Assembly: GCF_014349235.1 (NCBI RefSeq)
Contig: NZ_JACSOH010000018.1
Coordinates: 1 to 64,000, forward strand
DNA: 64,000 bases
Reading direction: 5' to 3'
From: Cytophaga sp. FL35
GTDB taxonomy: Bacteria; Bacteroidota; Bacteroidia; Flavobacteriales; Flavobacteriaceae
Positions 43,446 through 52,700 of this stretch are shown piece by piece (positions within the stretch are counted from its first letter, which is position 1; every line of letters begins with the position of its first letter). Both the position numbers and the translations under genes were made by a program. The notes beneath the pieces were generated by a model. That model ran no database searches, was not told the DNA's origin, and was given only the letters and a program-made list of their open reading frames with translations.

Positions 43446-46304
43446 TTAGGATTCCATTTCTTCCGCATAGGCCTCCATAGGTGCGCAAGTACACATAAGA
43501 TTTCTATCACCATAAGCATCATCAACTCGTCTTACCGAAGGCCAAAACTTATTTTCCATTACATACGGTAATGGGAAGGCTGCCGTATTTCTGCTATAAG
43601 GAAATTGCCAATCATCATTCGTTGCCATTTCCAACGTATGGGGTGCGTTCTTTAAAACGTTATTGGGTTCATTGGCGTTCGCTGCGTCAATTTCCTTTCG
43701 TATGGAAATCATGGCATCACAAAACCTATCAAGTTCCGCTTGGCTCTCACTTTCCGTAGGTTCGATCATTAATGTGCCAGCTACGGGAAAGGAAAGAGTA
43801 GGGGCGTGAAAGCCATAGTCCATAAGTCTTTTGGCTATATCCGTCACCTCAATACCATTCTCTTTGAATGGCCTACAGTCTATTATCATCTCATGGGCGG
43901 CACGTCCTCTTTCACCAGTATAAAGAACATCAAACTTACCACTAAGTCTGTTTTTTATATAATTGGCATTGAGTATGGCCATTTCGGTGGATTTTTTCAA
44001 TCCGGATTCCCCTAACATTTTAATATATCCGTAGGAAATCAAACATACCAAAGAACTTCCCCATGGCGCTCCTGAAATTGCCTTGATGCCTTGTTCGCCA
44101 CCTGTACTTATAATAGGGTTGCCCGGTAAAAAGGGAACCAATTGTTCCGCTACGCAAATAGGGCCCACTCCAGGTCCGCCACCACCATGGGGTATGGCAA
44201 ACGTTTTATGAAGGTTGAGGTGACACACATCTGCACCAATCGTTGCGGGATTGGTAAGGCCAACTTGTGCATTCATGTTGGCTCCATCCATATACACTTG
44301 GCCTCCATGGTCATGGATCAATTGGGTTATATGCTTTATTGACGACTCAAAAACTCCATGGGTGGAAGGATAGGTTACCATCAACGCCGCTAAGTTTTGC
44401 GCATGTTTTTCTACTTTTTCTTCCAGGTCCGCCACATCGATATTGCCCTTTTCATCCGTTTTGGTCACTACCACTTTCATACCTGCCATTACTGCGGAAG
44501 CCGGATTGGTCCCGTGTGCAGAAGAAGGGATCAGGCAGATATTTCTATGGTCCTCCCCATTACTTTCGTGATAGGCCCTTATGGCCATAAGCCCCGCGTA
44601 CTCCCCTTGTGCACCTGAATTTGGCTGAAGTGAAGTAGCCGCAAACCCTGTAATTTTTGTTAGGTCCTTTTCTAGTTCCTTTAAAACTATTTGGTAACCC
44701 TTTGCTTGTTCTATGGGGACAAACGGGTGAATATTGGCCCATCTTGGCATACTCAGGGGAAGCATTTCAGAAGCGGCATTCAATTTCATAGTGCAACTTC
44801 CCAAAGAAATCATGGAATGGTTGAGGGACAGATCCTTGCGTTCCAATTTTTTGATGTAACGCATTAATTCCGTTTCCGAGTGGTAGGAATTAAAAACCGT
44901 ATTGGTCAAAAAGCTGGACGTTCTTTGTAGGTTGGTTGGAATGGCGGTTTCCTCCAACAAATGTTCAACAGCGCTTTTTTCTTTGGACAGTGCTTCACCA
45001 AATACTTCCAAAATCTGATTTATATCATTAATGGAAGTGGCTTCGTTGACCGATATGGACACGGTACCTTCATCAATATACCAAAAATTCACCCCATGTT
45101 TTTCCGCTATTGGAAGCAAATGGGCGGTATCCGTTTTAATACAGATAGTGTCAAAGTAAGCGGTATTCATTTGGTACAAGCCAAGTTTTTCCAATTCGTT
45201 GGCGAGGGTAACAGCGGTTCTATGCACCTTGGTTGCAATATATTTTAGACCATCGGGTCCATGATACACTGCGTACATTCCCGCCATAACGGCTAGTAGC
45301 ACTTGTGCGGTACAAATGTTGGAAGTTGCCTTGTCCCTTTTTATATGTTGCTCACGTGTTTGTAAGGCCATCCTAAGGGCCGGTTTTCCGTCAATATCCT
45401 TGGTTACGCCAATGATTCTACCGGGAATGTTTCTTTTGTACGCTTCTTTTGTAGCAAAGAATGCGGCGTGTGGCCCACCATATCCTAATGGAATTCCAAA
45501 TCTTTGTGTGGTTCCCACAACAACATCCACGCCCATTTCACCGGGAGGTGTTAAAAGAACCAAACTTAAGATATCTGCAGCAACCGCTACTTTAATTTCG
45601 TTTTCCTTGGCTTTGGAAACAAAGCCTGTAAGGTCTGTAACTTGACCATATTTGCCCGGGTATTGCAAAATAGCTCCATAGAATTCAGGGCTGTAATCAA
45701 AATCCTCGTGGTTGCCTACCACTAATTCAATACCCAGTGGAGTGGCTCTTGTTTCAAGCAGGTCAAGGGTTTGCGGCAAAATCTCGTGGGAGACAAAGAA
45801 TTTTACCGTATTATTTTTCTTTTGTTCCCTGCTTCTTACCTCAAAAAGCATGGTCATGGCTTCGGCCGCAGCGGTACTTTCATCAAGAAGGGAAGCATTG
45901 GCCAACTCCATTCCAGTAAGGTCGCTAATGACTGTTTGAAAATTTAAAAGGGCTTCCAATCTTCCTTGGGCAATCTCCGCTTGGTAAGGCGTATAGGCCG
46001 TATACCAACCCGGGTTTTCAAGTATATTTCTTTTAATGACCGATGGTGTTAGGCTCTCATGGTAGCCCAATCCTATATAAGTTCTAAAAAGTTGATTTTT
46101 TTCGGACAGTTCTTGTATATGGGCCAGGAATTTATGTTCGCTCATGGCTTTATCCAATCCTAAAGGTTGTTTTAGGCGAATGTCATCAGGGATGGTTTCG
46201 TAAATCAACTGGTCTACATTTTCTGTCCCAATGGTTTTAAGCATGTGCTCAAGGTCCTTTTCCTTGATTCCTATGTGCCGTGACGCAAATACATCTGTCT
46301 TCAT
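43446..46304 (-). CDS. gcvP: Glycine dehydrogenase (decarboxylating), P-protein
   Basis: PLP enzyme of the glycine cleavage system: decarboxylates glycine and passes the aminomethyl group to lipoyl-GcvH. A single-chain (fused alpha and beta) P-protein of 952 aa, the usual length. The N-terminal half has [18 protein letters not shown]. The PLP lysine is in [19 protein letters not shown] (about residue 703). The protein ends near [13 protein letters not shown]. No glycine riboswitch is recognised in the 128-base upstream gap, only a TAnnTTTG box. Confidence 0.97.
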   Translation of the reverse strand: MKTDVFASRHIGIKEKDLEHMLKTIGTENVDQLIYETIPDDIRLKQPLGLDKAMSEHKFLAHIQELSEKNQLFRTYIGLGYHESLTPSVIKRNILENPGWYTAYTPYQAEIAQGRLEALLNFQTVISDLTGMELANASLLDESTAAAEAMTMLFEVRSREQKKNNTVKFFVSHEILPQTLDLLETRATPLGIELVVGNHEDFDYSPEFYGAILQYPGKYGQVTDLTGFVSKAKENEIKVAVAADILSLVLLTPPGEMGVDVVVGTTQRFGIPLGYGGPHAAFFATKEAYKRNIPGRIIGVTKDIDGKPALRMALQTREQHIKRDKATSNICTAQVLLAVMAGMYAVYHGPDGLKYIATKVHRTAVTLANELEKLGLYQMNTAYFDTICIKTDTAHLLPIAEKHGVNFWYIDEGTVSISVNEATSINDINQILEVFGEALSKEKSAVEHLLEETAIPTNLQRTSSFLTNTVFNSYHSETELMRYIKKLERKDLSLNHSMISLGSCTMKLNAASEMLPLSMPRWANIHPFVPIEQAKGYQIVLKELEKDLTKITGFAATSLQPNSGAQGEYAGLMAIRAYHESNGEDHRNICLIPSSAHGTNPASAVMAGMKVVVTKTDEKGNIDVADLEEKVEKHAQNLAALMVTYPSTHGVFESSIKHITQLIHDHGGQVYMDGANMNAQVGLTNPATIGADVCHLNLHKTFAIPHGGGGPGVGPICVAEQLVPFLPGNPIISTGGEQGIKAISGAPWGSSLVCLISYGYIKMLGESGLKKSTEMAILNANYIKNRLSGKFDVLYTGERGRAAHEMIIDCRPFKENGIEVTDIAKRLMDYGFHAPTLSFPVAGTLMIEPTESESQAELDRFCDAMISIRKEIDAANANEPNNVLKNAPHTLEMATNDDWQFPYSRNTAAFPLPYVMENKFWPSVRRVDDAYGDRNLMCTCAPMEAYAEEMES

Positions 46305-46327
46305 ATAGTTTCGATAAAAAAGATGTG

Positions 46328-46335
46328 CAAAATTA
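46328..46335 (-). promoter_or_regulatory. -7 promoter box before gcvP
   Basis: On the minus strand this reads TAATTTTG, matching TAnnTTTG, 24 bases before the gcvP ATG. No upstream TTTG partner is clear. Confidence 0.35.
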
Positions 46336-46420
46336 GGGATAAATTGCAGAAAAATGTGCCGTTTGCCGATTCTCTAGAAGAAAGTTTTTAACTGAAAACA
46401 AGGGTTATAAACACTTTGGT

Positions 46421-46428
46421 TACATTTG
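46421..46428 (+). promoter_or_regulatory. -7 box just before the UbiA-like gene
   Basis: TACATTTG matches TAnnTTTG and ends only 4 bases before the ATG at 46433, so the transcript would start at or near the start codon (leaderless). Confidence 0.35.
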
Positions 46429-46432
46429 CTTA

Positions 46433-47272
46433 ATGAGGTGGTTGCAAAGGATTTTTCACTTTTACTTAGACGCCAGCATACATGTCTCCTTTGCGGTGTT
46501 TGCCTTTGTACATATAACAGTTTTGAGACTGCAAATTCCTCTTAACGAACATTTGGCCTGGTTTATGTTTTTTGGAACCATATGCTGCTACAATTTTATG
46601 AAGTATGGTGTAGAGGCCAAAAAGTATATATTGGTAGCCAATAGGTACCATAAGAATATTCAGTTTGTTAGTTTTTTGGCCTTTGCATTTGCTGTGTATC
46701 ACTTTTATTATCTGCCTCAAAGCGTTTGGTGGGCCACTGCTATTCTTTTACTACTTACATTTTTATATGCCTTGCCCATTTTGCCCCATTCCAAACAACT
46801 GCGAAGTTGGGGCGGCATGAAGATTTTTGTTGTGGCCTTGGTATGGGCCGGAACAACGGTCTACCTACCTGCATTGGTTGATGGTCTTGTAAACTGGTGG
46901 GATGTACATATTGAAGCCATCCGGCGTTTTTTGTTGGTTTTCATCCTGATAATTCCTTTTGAAATCAGGGATTTAGCATATGATGCTCCAGAATTAAGAA
47001 CCTTGCCTCAGAGATTTGGAGTGGCCAGAACCAAAGTGTTGGGAGCCTTGGCAAATATCCCATTATTTTTTTTGGTGCTTTTCAAAGATTCGGTAACGCT
47101 CAAAGAAGTAATTGTTTCGGGGATTCTATTTTTATTTCTGGGGTCGCTAATGTTTATAACCAAAAGACATCAAAACAAGTATTTTTCATCCTTCTGGGTA
47201 GAATCCATACCAATAGGTTTGTGGCTTCTTTATCTTTTAGTAGAGGTTTTATTCTATTCTGCTCCCGCTTGA
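46433..47272 (+). CDS. UbiA-like prenyltransferase-family membrane protein
   Basis: A 279-aa protein with about eight membrane segments. EIRDLAYDAPELRTLPQRFG (about residues 183-202) resembles the second Asp-rich motif (DxxxD) of UbiA prenyltransferases. The first motif is degenerate: YNFMKYGVEAKKY stands where NDxxDxxxD is expected. It may therefore be a non-canonical or inactive member. It is divergent from gcvP and its end overlaps the small anti-sigma-like gene on the other strand by 19 bases. Confidence 0.75.
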   Translation: MRWLQRIFHFYLDASIHVSFAVFAFVHITVLRLQIPLNEHLAWFMFFGTICCYNFMKYGVEAKKYILVANRYHKNIQFVSFLAFAFAVYHFYYLPQSVWWATAILLLLTFLYALPILPHSKQLRSWGGMKIFVVALVWAGTTVYLPALVDGLVNWWDVHIEAIRRFLLVFILIIPFEIRDLAYDAPELRTLPQRFGVARTKVLGALANIPLFFLVLFKDSVTLKEVIVSGILFLFLGSLMFITKRHQNKYFSSFWVESIPIGLWLLYLLVEVLFYSAPA

Positions 47273-47484
47273 AGTTTTTCTTTCATTTTTCTTTTATCCC
47301 CTTCTGAAAGACTATTTAGACCAGCTTTATCGCAAAGGTAGGTGAGCTCTTTGTTCTTTTTACTGAATTTAGAACAGGTCTTACAGACAACCAAATGAAA
47401 GCGCAATTGCAACTTTTCAATGAAAGTAGCCTCATTATACTGGCTCTTATTACAAATTAGGGCGGCTTTTTTGCAGGAAATCAT
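47254..47484 (-). CDS. Small zinc-binding anti-sigma factor candidate (ZAS motif)
   Basis: A 76-aa protein with FHLVVCKTC, an exact HxxxCxxC motif of zinc-containing anti-sigma factors (ZAS), plus two more Cys near the N-terminus (SCKKAALIC). There is no membrane segment, so it would be soluble. It lies 59 bases downstream of an ECF sigma factor gene on the same strand, the classic sigma/anti-sigma arrangement. Homologues in flavobacteria are sometimes named after glycine dehydrogenase, which the sequence does not support. It overlaps the UbiA-like gene end by 19 bases. Confidence 0.8.
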   Translation of the reverse strand: MISCKKAALICNKSQYNEATFIEKLQLRFHLVVCKTCSKFSKKNKELTYLCDKAGLNSLSEGDKRKMKEKLQAGAE

Positions 47485-47543
47485 TGCGCTACTATTCTAT
47501 TTTATCTATTGAACGGTGCCCTTTTTAAGGATGTTCCGTTTAC

Positions 47544-48098
47544 TTAATACCATGTTTCATTTAGGCAGCCCATTAAAGCGGTTCTTGCTCTATGGATCAT
47601 TACCCAAAGGTTAGACGGATTAATATCCAATTCTTTACAAATATCTTCTGTGCTAATGCCTTGTATGGTTTTCATGGAGAAAACTTGGGCTTGCTTTTGC
47701 GGTAATTTTCCAATACACGATTGTATGGCCAGCCCCAGTTCCTCATTTTCAAGATTGCTGTGTTCATAATTGCTGAAAGGATCTGCAATTTGCTCTTCAA
47801 GCCAATCTCCTTCCGCGTCTGTTTGGGCGCTATAATTTATTTTTACCTCTGCCTTTCCTTTTTTGGAATTGGTCTTACGGTAATGATCTATGACCTTTCT
47901 TTTTAAAATAGCAATGAGCCAGGTTCTTTCGGCCGCATCGCCTTTATAATTTTTTGCAGACTTTAAACCGGCCAAAAAAGTTTCCTGTACCAAATCCTTT
48001 GCTATTTCCGCATCATTAATACGGGCAATGGCATAGTTGAAAAGGTAGTCTGCATATGCATCTACCCAAGTGTTGGGCTGTAATTGGTTTTTTGCCAT
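47544..48098 (-). CDS. ECF-type RNA polymerase sigma-70 factor
   Basis: An alternative sigma factor. Region 2 is YADYLFNYAIARINDAEIAK through AERTWLIAILKRKVIDHYRK, and region 4 is LPQKQAQVFSMKTIQGISTE through NPSNLWVMIHRARTALMGCL. I start at ATG 48098 (184 aa, MAKNQLQPNTWVDAYADYL), like other members. ATGs at 48149 and 48188 would add 17 or 30 residues, and the longer one runs into the promoter of the divergent rhodanese gene. Its partner is probably the small HxxxCxxC protein just downstream. Confidence 0.92.
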   Translation of the reverse strand: MAKNQLQPNTWVDAYADYLFNYAIARINDAEIAKDLVQETFLAGLKSAKNYKGDAAERTWLIAILKRKVIDHYRKTNSKKGKAEVKINYSAQTDAEGDWLEEQIADPFSNYEHSNLENEELGLAIQSCIGKLPQKQAQVFSMKTIQGISTEDICKELDINPSNLWVMIHRARTALMGCLNETWY

Positions 48099-48173
48099 AC
48101 TTGTTCGGTCACTGGTAAAATTACGGGAATTTGATGTAACTACCCTCATTTTAGATTCCTTTTGCTTTTCGTA

Positions 48174-48202
48174 TTTGATTGCCGCCATATTTTTTATTTT
48201 TG
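48174..48202 (+). promoter_or_regulatory. Promoter of the rhodanese lipoprotein gene
   Basis: TTTG (48174-48177), a 17-base spacer and TATTTTTG (48195-48202) match the flavobacterial consensus in both boxes and spacing. The leader to ATG 48221 is about 12 bases. This is the clearest promoter in the window. Confidence 0.65.
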
Positions 48203-48220
48203 ATTAAACCTTCAATAGAA

Positions 48221-48580
48221 ATGAAAAAAGTACTAACGCTTCTTTTTCTGGCCACCCTTTTTTGGGGCTGTGCTCAAAGTAAATCAAAACCTATCACAGA
48301 ACTTTCACAGAAAGATATAGAATCGTCTATATTGTTGGATGTAAGAACCCCTCAGGAATTTGGGGAAGGACATTTGGAAGGTGCCGTAAACATGGATTGG
48401 TTTGATGAAAGCTTTCAAAAACAGGCGGAAACGTTGGATAAATCAAAACCTATATTGATTTATTGTAAGATGGGCGGACGCAGCGCCAAAGCCACCCAAA
48501 AATTGCAATCCATGGGGTTTGATAATGTAGTCAATCTTTCCGGGGGGTATGATGCCTACGTATCGCAAAAGAATAATTAA
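48221..48580 (+). CDS. Rhodanese-domain lipoprotein
   Basis: A 119-aa exported lipoprotein. MKKVLTLLFLATLFWGCAQS has a lipobox (LFWGC) with the lipidated Cys at residue 17, which fixes the start at ATG 48221 and rules out the TTG extension. The rhodanese domain has LDVRTPQEFGEGHLEGAVNM and the active-site Cys in YCKMGGRSAK. It would transfer sulfur or handle thiols at the envelope. It is divergent from the ECF sigma gene and overlaps the nucleotidase gene end by 4 bases. Confidence 0.93.
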   Translation: MKKVLTLLFLATLFWGCAQSKSKPITELSQKDIESSILLDVRTPQEFGEGHLEGAVNMDWFDESFQKQAETLDKSKPILIYCKMGGRSAKATQKLQSMGFDNVVNLSGGYDAYVSQKNN

Positions 48581-49098
48581 AGCAATTTGGTAGCAACTTC
48601 TTCCCAATTGTCCACTCTTTCAAAACCGTTGATATGTACGTTGTGAGGAGAGGTGAAAAGAAGACTCCTGCCGTCAAAATTTTCAAGGTTATAGCTTCGG
48701 TCGTCTATGAGCACATCTCCTTTTAAAATGTGCTTGTTTCCTAGTAAAATACGGTTCTGCCATGGAATAAAGGGGAAATGTTCATCTAACCAGTCTGATT
48801 TTTCCTCTAATGAATTTGGAAATTGCATAGCGGCAGAGGCAATGTACACATCATGCATTGAACTTAATTCCTTTAAGACCACCTTGCTGTTTTCTATGGG
48901 TTTCAAGTCCCTAAAAAAGCCTCTATTCCTTGCATGGTTTCGTACACTCAATTGTCTGTCTTCTGGAACGGTATGCCAAACTTCCTTGCCCAAACAGTGT
49001 TCAAGGGTAAGACATTCTTCAAATTCCTGATTGTAAATTTCTATATGGGCACCATAGGTGTCTGCCATAACCTCGTCCATGTCAACAAAAATTGTCAT
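48577..49098 (-). CDS. 5'(3')-deoxyribonucleotidase (NT5C family)
   Basis: A 173-aa HAD-superfamily phosphatase. The nucleophile motif is VDMDEVMADTYG (DxD-type with EV, typical of NT5C), motif II lies near YIASAAMQF and the acidic motif IV is VLIDDRSYN. It dephosphorylates deoxynucleoside monophosphates and so balances dNTP pools. The length is normal. It is convergent with the rhodanese gene with a 4-base overlap. Confidence 0.9.
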   Translation of the reverse strand: MTIFVDMDEVMADTYGAHIEIYNQEFEECLTLEHCLGKEVWHTVPEDRQLSVRNHARNRGFFRDLKPIENSKVVLKELSSMHDVYIASAAMQFPNSLEEKSDWLDEHFPFIPWQNRILLGNKHILKGDVLIDDRSYNLENFDGRSLLFTSPHNVHINGFERVDNWEEVATKLL

Positions 49099-49203
49099 TC
49101 TAATTTTTTTTCAAATTTCAGAAAATAGGGGGAAAGAGAAAATAGGGAGGATGTTTCTTGCCAATATCTTAACAATTACAGCCTGTAGTAAGTTGTGAAA
49201 ATA

Positions 49204-49233
49204 AAAAAGAGGGTATCCCCACACCCTCTTTTT
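49204..49233 (-). terminator. Terminator after the response regulator gene
   Basis: AAAAAGAGGGT (49204-49214) and ACCCTCTTTTT (49223-49233) form an 11-bp stem with an 8-base loop. It lies downstream of the minus-strand kinase-regulator operon, 120 bases after the regulator stop. The rest of the 255-base gap shows nothing else. Confidence 0.85.
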
Positions 49234-49353
49234 CTTAAAAAATGTTATTGTTAACTAACCTTTTTTAACCTACTTATGAGTTGTAAAAGTATAGCAGGGC
49301 CAGTTGAAGTGTGTCCGTTATCCTAACTTAAATTGACTCAAAAAGAAATTGGG

Positions 49354-49770
49354 CTATATTTTGCCGTTTTCCTTCAATCTCTCAATGATAGTCCTTAGTT
49401 GGGTTTCCCTAATGGGTTTAACAATGTAGTCTGAAATTTCGCTGATTTTTCTAGACCGCTCTATGTCCTTTGGGTCCATAGAAGAAGAAACCATATAGAT
49501 GGTAATCTGTTTGCCCACTTTGGGCTTTATTTTTACATATTCTTCCATAAATTCAAAACCGTCCATGATAGGCATATTGATATCTAGGAAAATTACATCG
49601 GGGAGCTCTTCGGTATTACTAATATTATCGAGGAAAAAATCCATGGCCTCTGCACCATCTAGAAAAACTTGAATTCTATTAACTGAGTTAATTGACTCTA
49701 ACGCGGCAGACATGGTGTATTGGTAGATGTCGTCATCATCTATAATACAAACATTTACATTTTCATTCAT
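49354..49770 (-). CDS. Single-domain response regulator
   Basis: A 138-aa receiver domain with no output domain. The acidic pocket is CIIDDDDIYQY, the phospho-acceptor Asp is in VIFLDINMPIMDGFEF (near residue 62), and the conserved Lys is in YIVKPI with Ser in MVSSSMD. It starts 7 bases after the giant PAS kinase and is surely its co-transcribed partner. It would act by protein contact or phosphorelay. It resembles Rcp1-type regulators paired with PAS or phytochrome kinases. Confidence 0.95.
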   Translation of the reverse strand: MNENVNVCIIDDDDIYQYTMSAALESINSVNRIQVFLDGAEAMDFFLDNISNTEELPDVIFLDINMPIMDGFEFMEEYVKIKPKVGKQITIYMVSSSMDPKDIERSRKISEISDYIVKPIRETQLRTIIERLKENGKI

Positions 49771-49777
49771 TAAGCAA

Positions 49778-52700
49778 TCAGTCTAAATTTATAATAAAAG
49801 TGGTTCCTTTACCCACCGTACTTTCCACTTTTATGGAACCTCCCATGGCCTCAATTTGGGCTTTGGTCAAGAAAAGACCTACTCCCTTGGCTTCCGGATG
49901 TCTATGAAATACTTTGTTAAGACCAAATAATTTGGCGCCATGCTTTTTTAAATCTATCCCTAATCCGTTGTCTTTAAATGAAATAAGGGTTTTGTCTCCT
50001 TCTTTCCAGCTCTTGACCTCAAGAGTTGATGGCCTGTCTGGAGACCGGTATTTAATAGCATTACTTACTAAGTTAAGAAAAATACTGTCCAAATATACTT
50101 GATTATAAGTAATATTGGAAGCGTGAGAAAAATCTGAAGTAATTTTTATTTCACTGTCAGATATTTGAGCTGTTAATAACTCTTCGGTTTTTTGTAATGC
50201 ATCGTTAAAATAAAGTTTGGTTTTATTGTCCTTGGTTTCACTTTTGATTCGTAGGGTTTCAATGAGGGTTTCCAAAGTATCCGATAGGTGGTGGATTACC
50301 TTTTCAAACTTTCTAAAGAGTACTTCACGCTTTAGCGGGTCTTCCTCCGCCAAGTATAAATCCAATAAAGAATTTAAATTACTGACCGGAGCCCTTAAAT
50401 TATGTGAGGTTATGTGGTTAAAATCACTTAACTGTTTATTTTGTATGTTCAGCTTTTTGGAGGTTTCTTTAAGTCTTTTGTTTGCTTCTATAATTTTTTG
50501 TTCTGCATTACGGCGTGCGGTAATATCCCGTACCGCTATGGAAATAAGTAGGCCGTCTGCCGTTTCCACCGGACCAAAGCTCACTTGAACGGGAATTCTT
50601 TCTCCCCTTTTATTGAAAATAAAAAGTTCTTGGTTTTGAATTACGTACATTTCTGACGGATTCTCTAAAAACTGCGTGGCGTATAAAATGTGCAGATTCT
50701 TAAACTTATTGGGATATAGAGAAGTTATAGGCTTGCCTATAAGCTCATCAGGTTCGTATCTCAACAATAATCTGGCCTGTTTATTTGTAAAATGAATATT
50801 ACCTTGCCTATCCGTTATAATCATCGCATCCGGGGCAGATTCCAATAGGCCGCGGAATTTGATTTCTGCCATACGCCGTTCTGTAATATCCTGTGCAGTA
50901 CCGATCATTTCAACCACCCCGTTCTTATCCGTAATAAACTCACCAACTACTTCCAATGTGCGCACGGTCCCATTTTTTCTGATGATGCGATGGGTGAATT
51001 GCTCAAATTTCCGTTTTTGAAGAAAATCATAAAAGGACAACGTAACCAGTTCACGATCCTCTGGATGGAGGCACTCCATATACCGCTCATAATCCATAGA
51101 AGTGTCTGGATCCAAGTCCAGAATACGGTATAGATTATCTGAAATTTCGAACTTTTCGTGTAGCATATTCCATTTGAAATGGCCTATTCCACTTAGTTCT
51201 TCCGATATTTTTAATAGTTGGTTCTGTTGTTTTAGTTCTTGTTCATAGTTGATTCTTTCCGTAATGTCATTTGAAGAACCAATAAGCTCTATGACATTAC
51301 CAGCGGTGTTTAGAATGACCTCGCCGGTAAGTTCTAAGGTTCTCTCGCTGCCATCCAATCTAATAATTCTATGTGTGAACTTCTCGAAAGTTTTTTTCCT
51401 TACAATCTGCTGACTTTTGGCCACTACCATGTCCATATCTTTTGGGTGAACCCTAAGCAAATATTTGTTGAAGTTTAAAAGGGTACCCGGTTTAAAATCA
51501 AGAATTTTTAATAAGTTTTCCGATTTTTCGATGACGTCATTGATAACGTCCCATTTCCAATAACCGATTCCTGAAAGTTCTTCGGCAAAGGCCATCATAC
51601 GGTTTTTTTCAAGCAATTCTTGTTCCTTGAAAACCTGGTCGGTAATGTCTTGGCAAGTGCCGATCATTTCTATTACTTCTCCAATCTCGTTTAAGGCTAC
51701 TTTACCTACGGTTTTAAGGGTTTTTATGCCACCATTGGGTGTTTTAATTCTATAAATTATTTCTTCAAAAATTTTGTTGGCAATGGCGTTCTCAATATTT
51801 TTTTGGGCAATTTCCCGGTCTTCCTCAACAATACAGCTTATGAACTTCTTCAAGGTGATGACCGTATCCATTGAAATACCATGTATAGCATAAAGGTTCT
51901 CTGACCAATACGCAATATCTGCGTCCAGTTTCCAAGTCCAATGGCCAATTTTTGCCATTTTTTCTGCGGCCACCAGTTGGTTATTTTTGTGTTCTAATTC
52001 TAGCTCCTTGGTTATTTGTTCAGATATATCTTGGATAGTACCAATTAACTTTACAGGTTCACCAGATTCATTAAGAACCACGTCGCCAATGGTCCTCATG
52101 GTCTTAGTGTTACCATTGGGCAGTACTATGCGATAGATTACGGGTGAAAAGATTTTACTTTCTACCGCCCCCTCAATAGTATCCCGCACCTTATTTCTGT
52201 CATTCTCATGAACAAAGGTCAAGTATTTTTCAACTGAAATCTCGGAATCGATCTCTGCTCCATGTATCTCATATAGATTTTGGGACCAATAGGAATTGTC
52301 TTCCCCAATAATCCACTGCCAATGGCCAATTTTGGCCATTTTCTCGGCATTGTTCAATTGCTTGTTCTTCAAAACAAGCTCTTCTTGGGTCCTTAATCGG
52401 TCTGTAACATCCTGTCCGGTTCCAATGACCTCTGTAATATTTCCTTTTGAGTCGAAAATAAGTTCGCCATTGATTTCAATGGTTGAAATAAAACCGTTTT
52501 CGTGAATAATTCTATGGGTCCACCTTTTAAACGATTTTTGTTCCAAACAATGCGCCATCATATCGTACAATTTGGAAACGTCTTCTGGGTGAATACCGTT
52601 AGCCATTACTTCAATATCAACCGGTGTTCCAATTTCTACATTATAAAGCCGATAGATGTTGTCTGACCATTCAAGTTCATTGGTTGAAGGAAACCATCTC

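Noticed and set aside
46305-46432. Glycine riboswitch before gcvP
   Set aside because: The gap is only 128 bases and no tandem aptamer-like pattern could be recognised.
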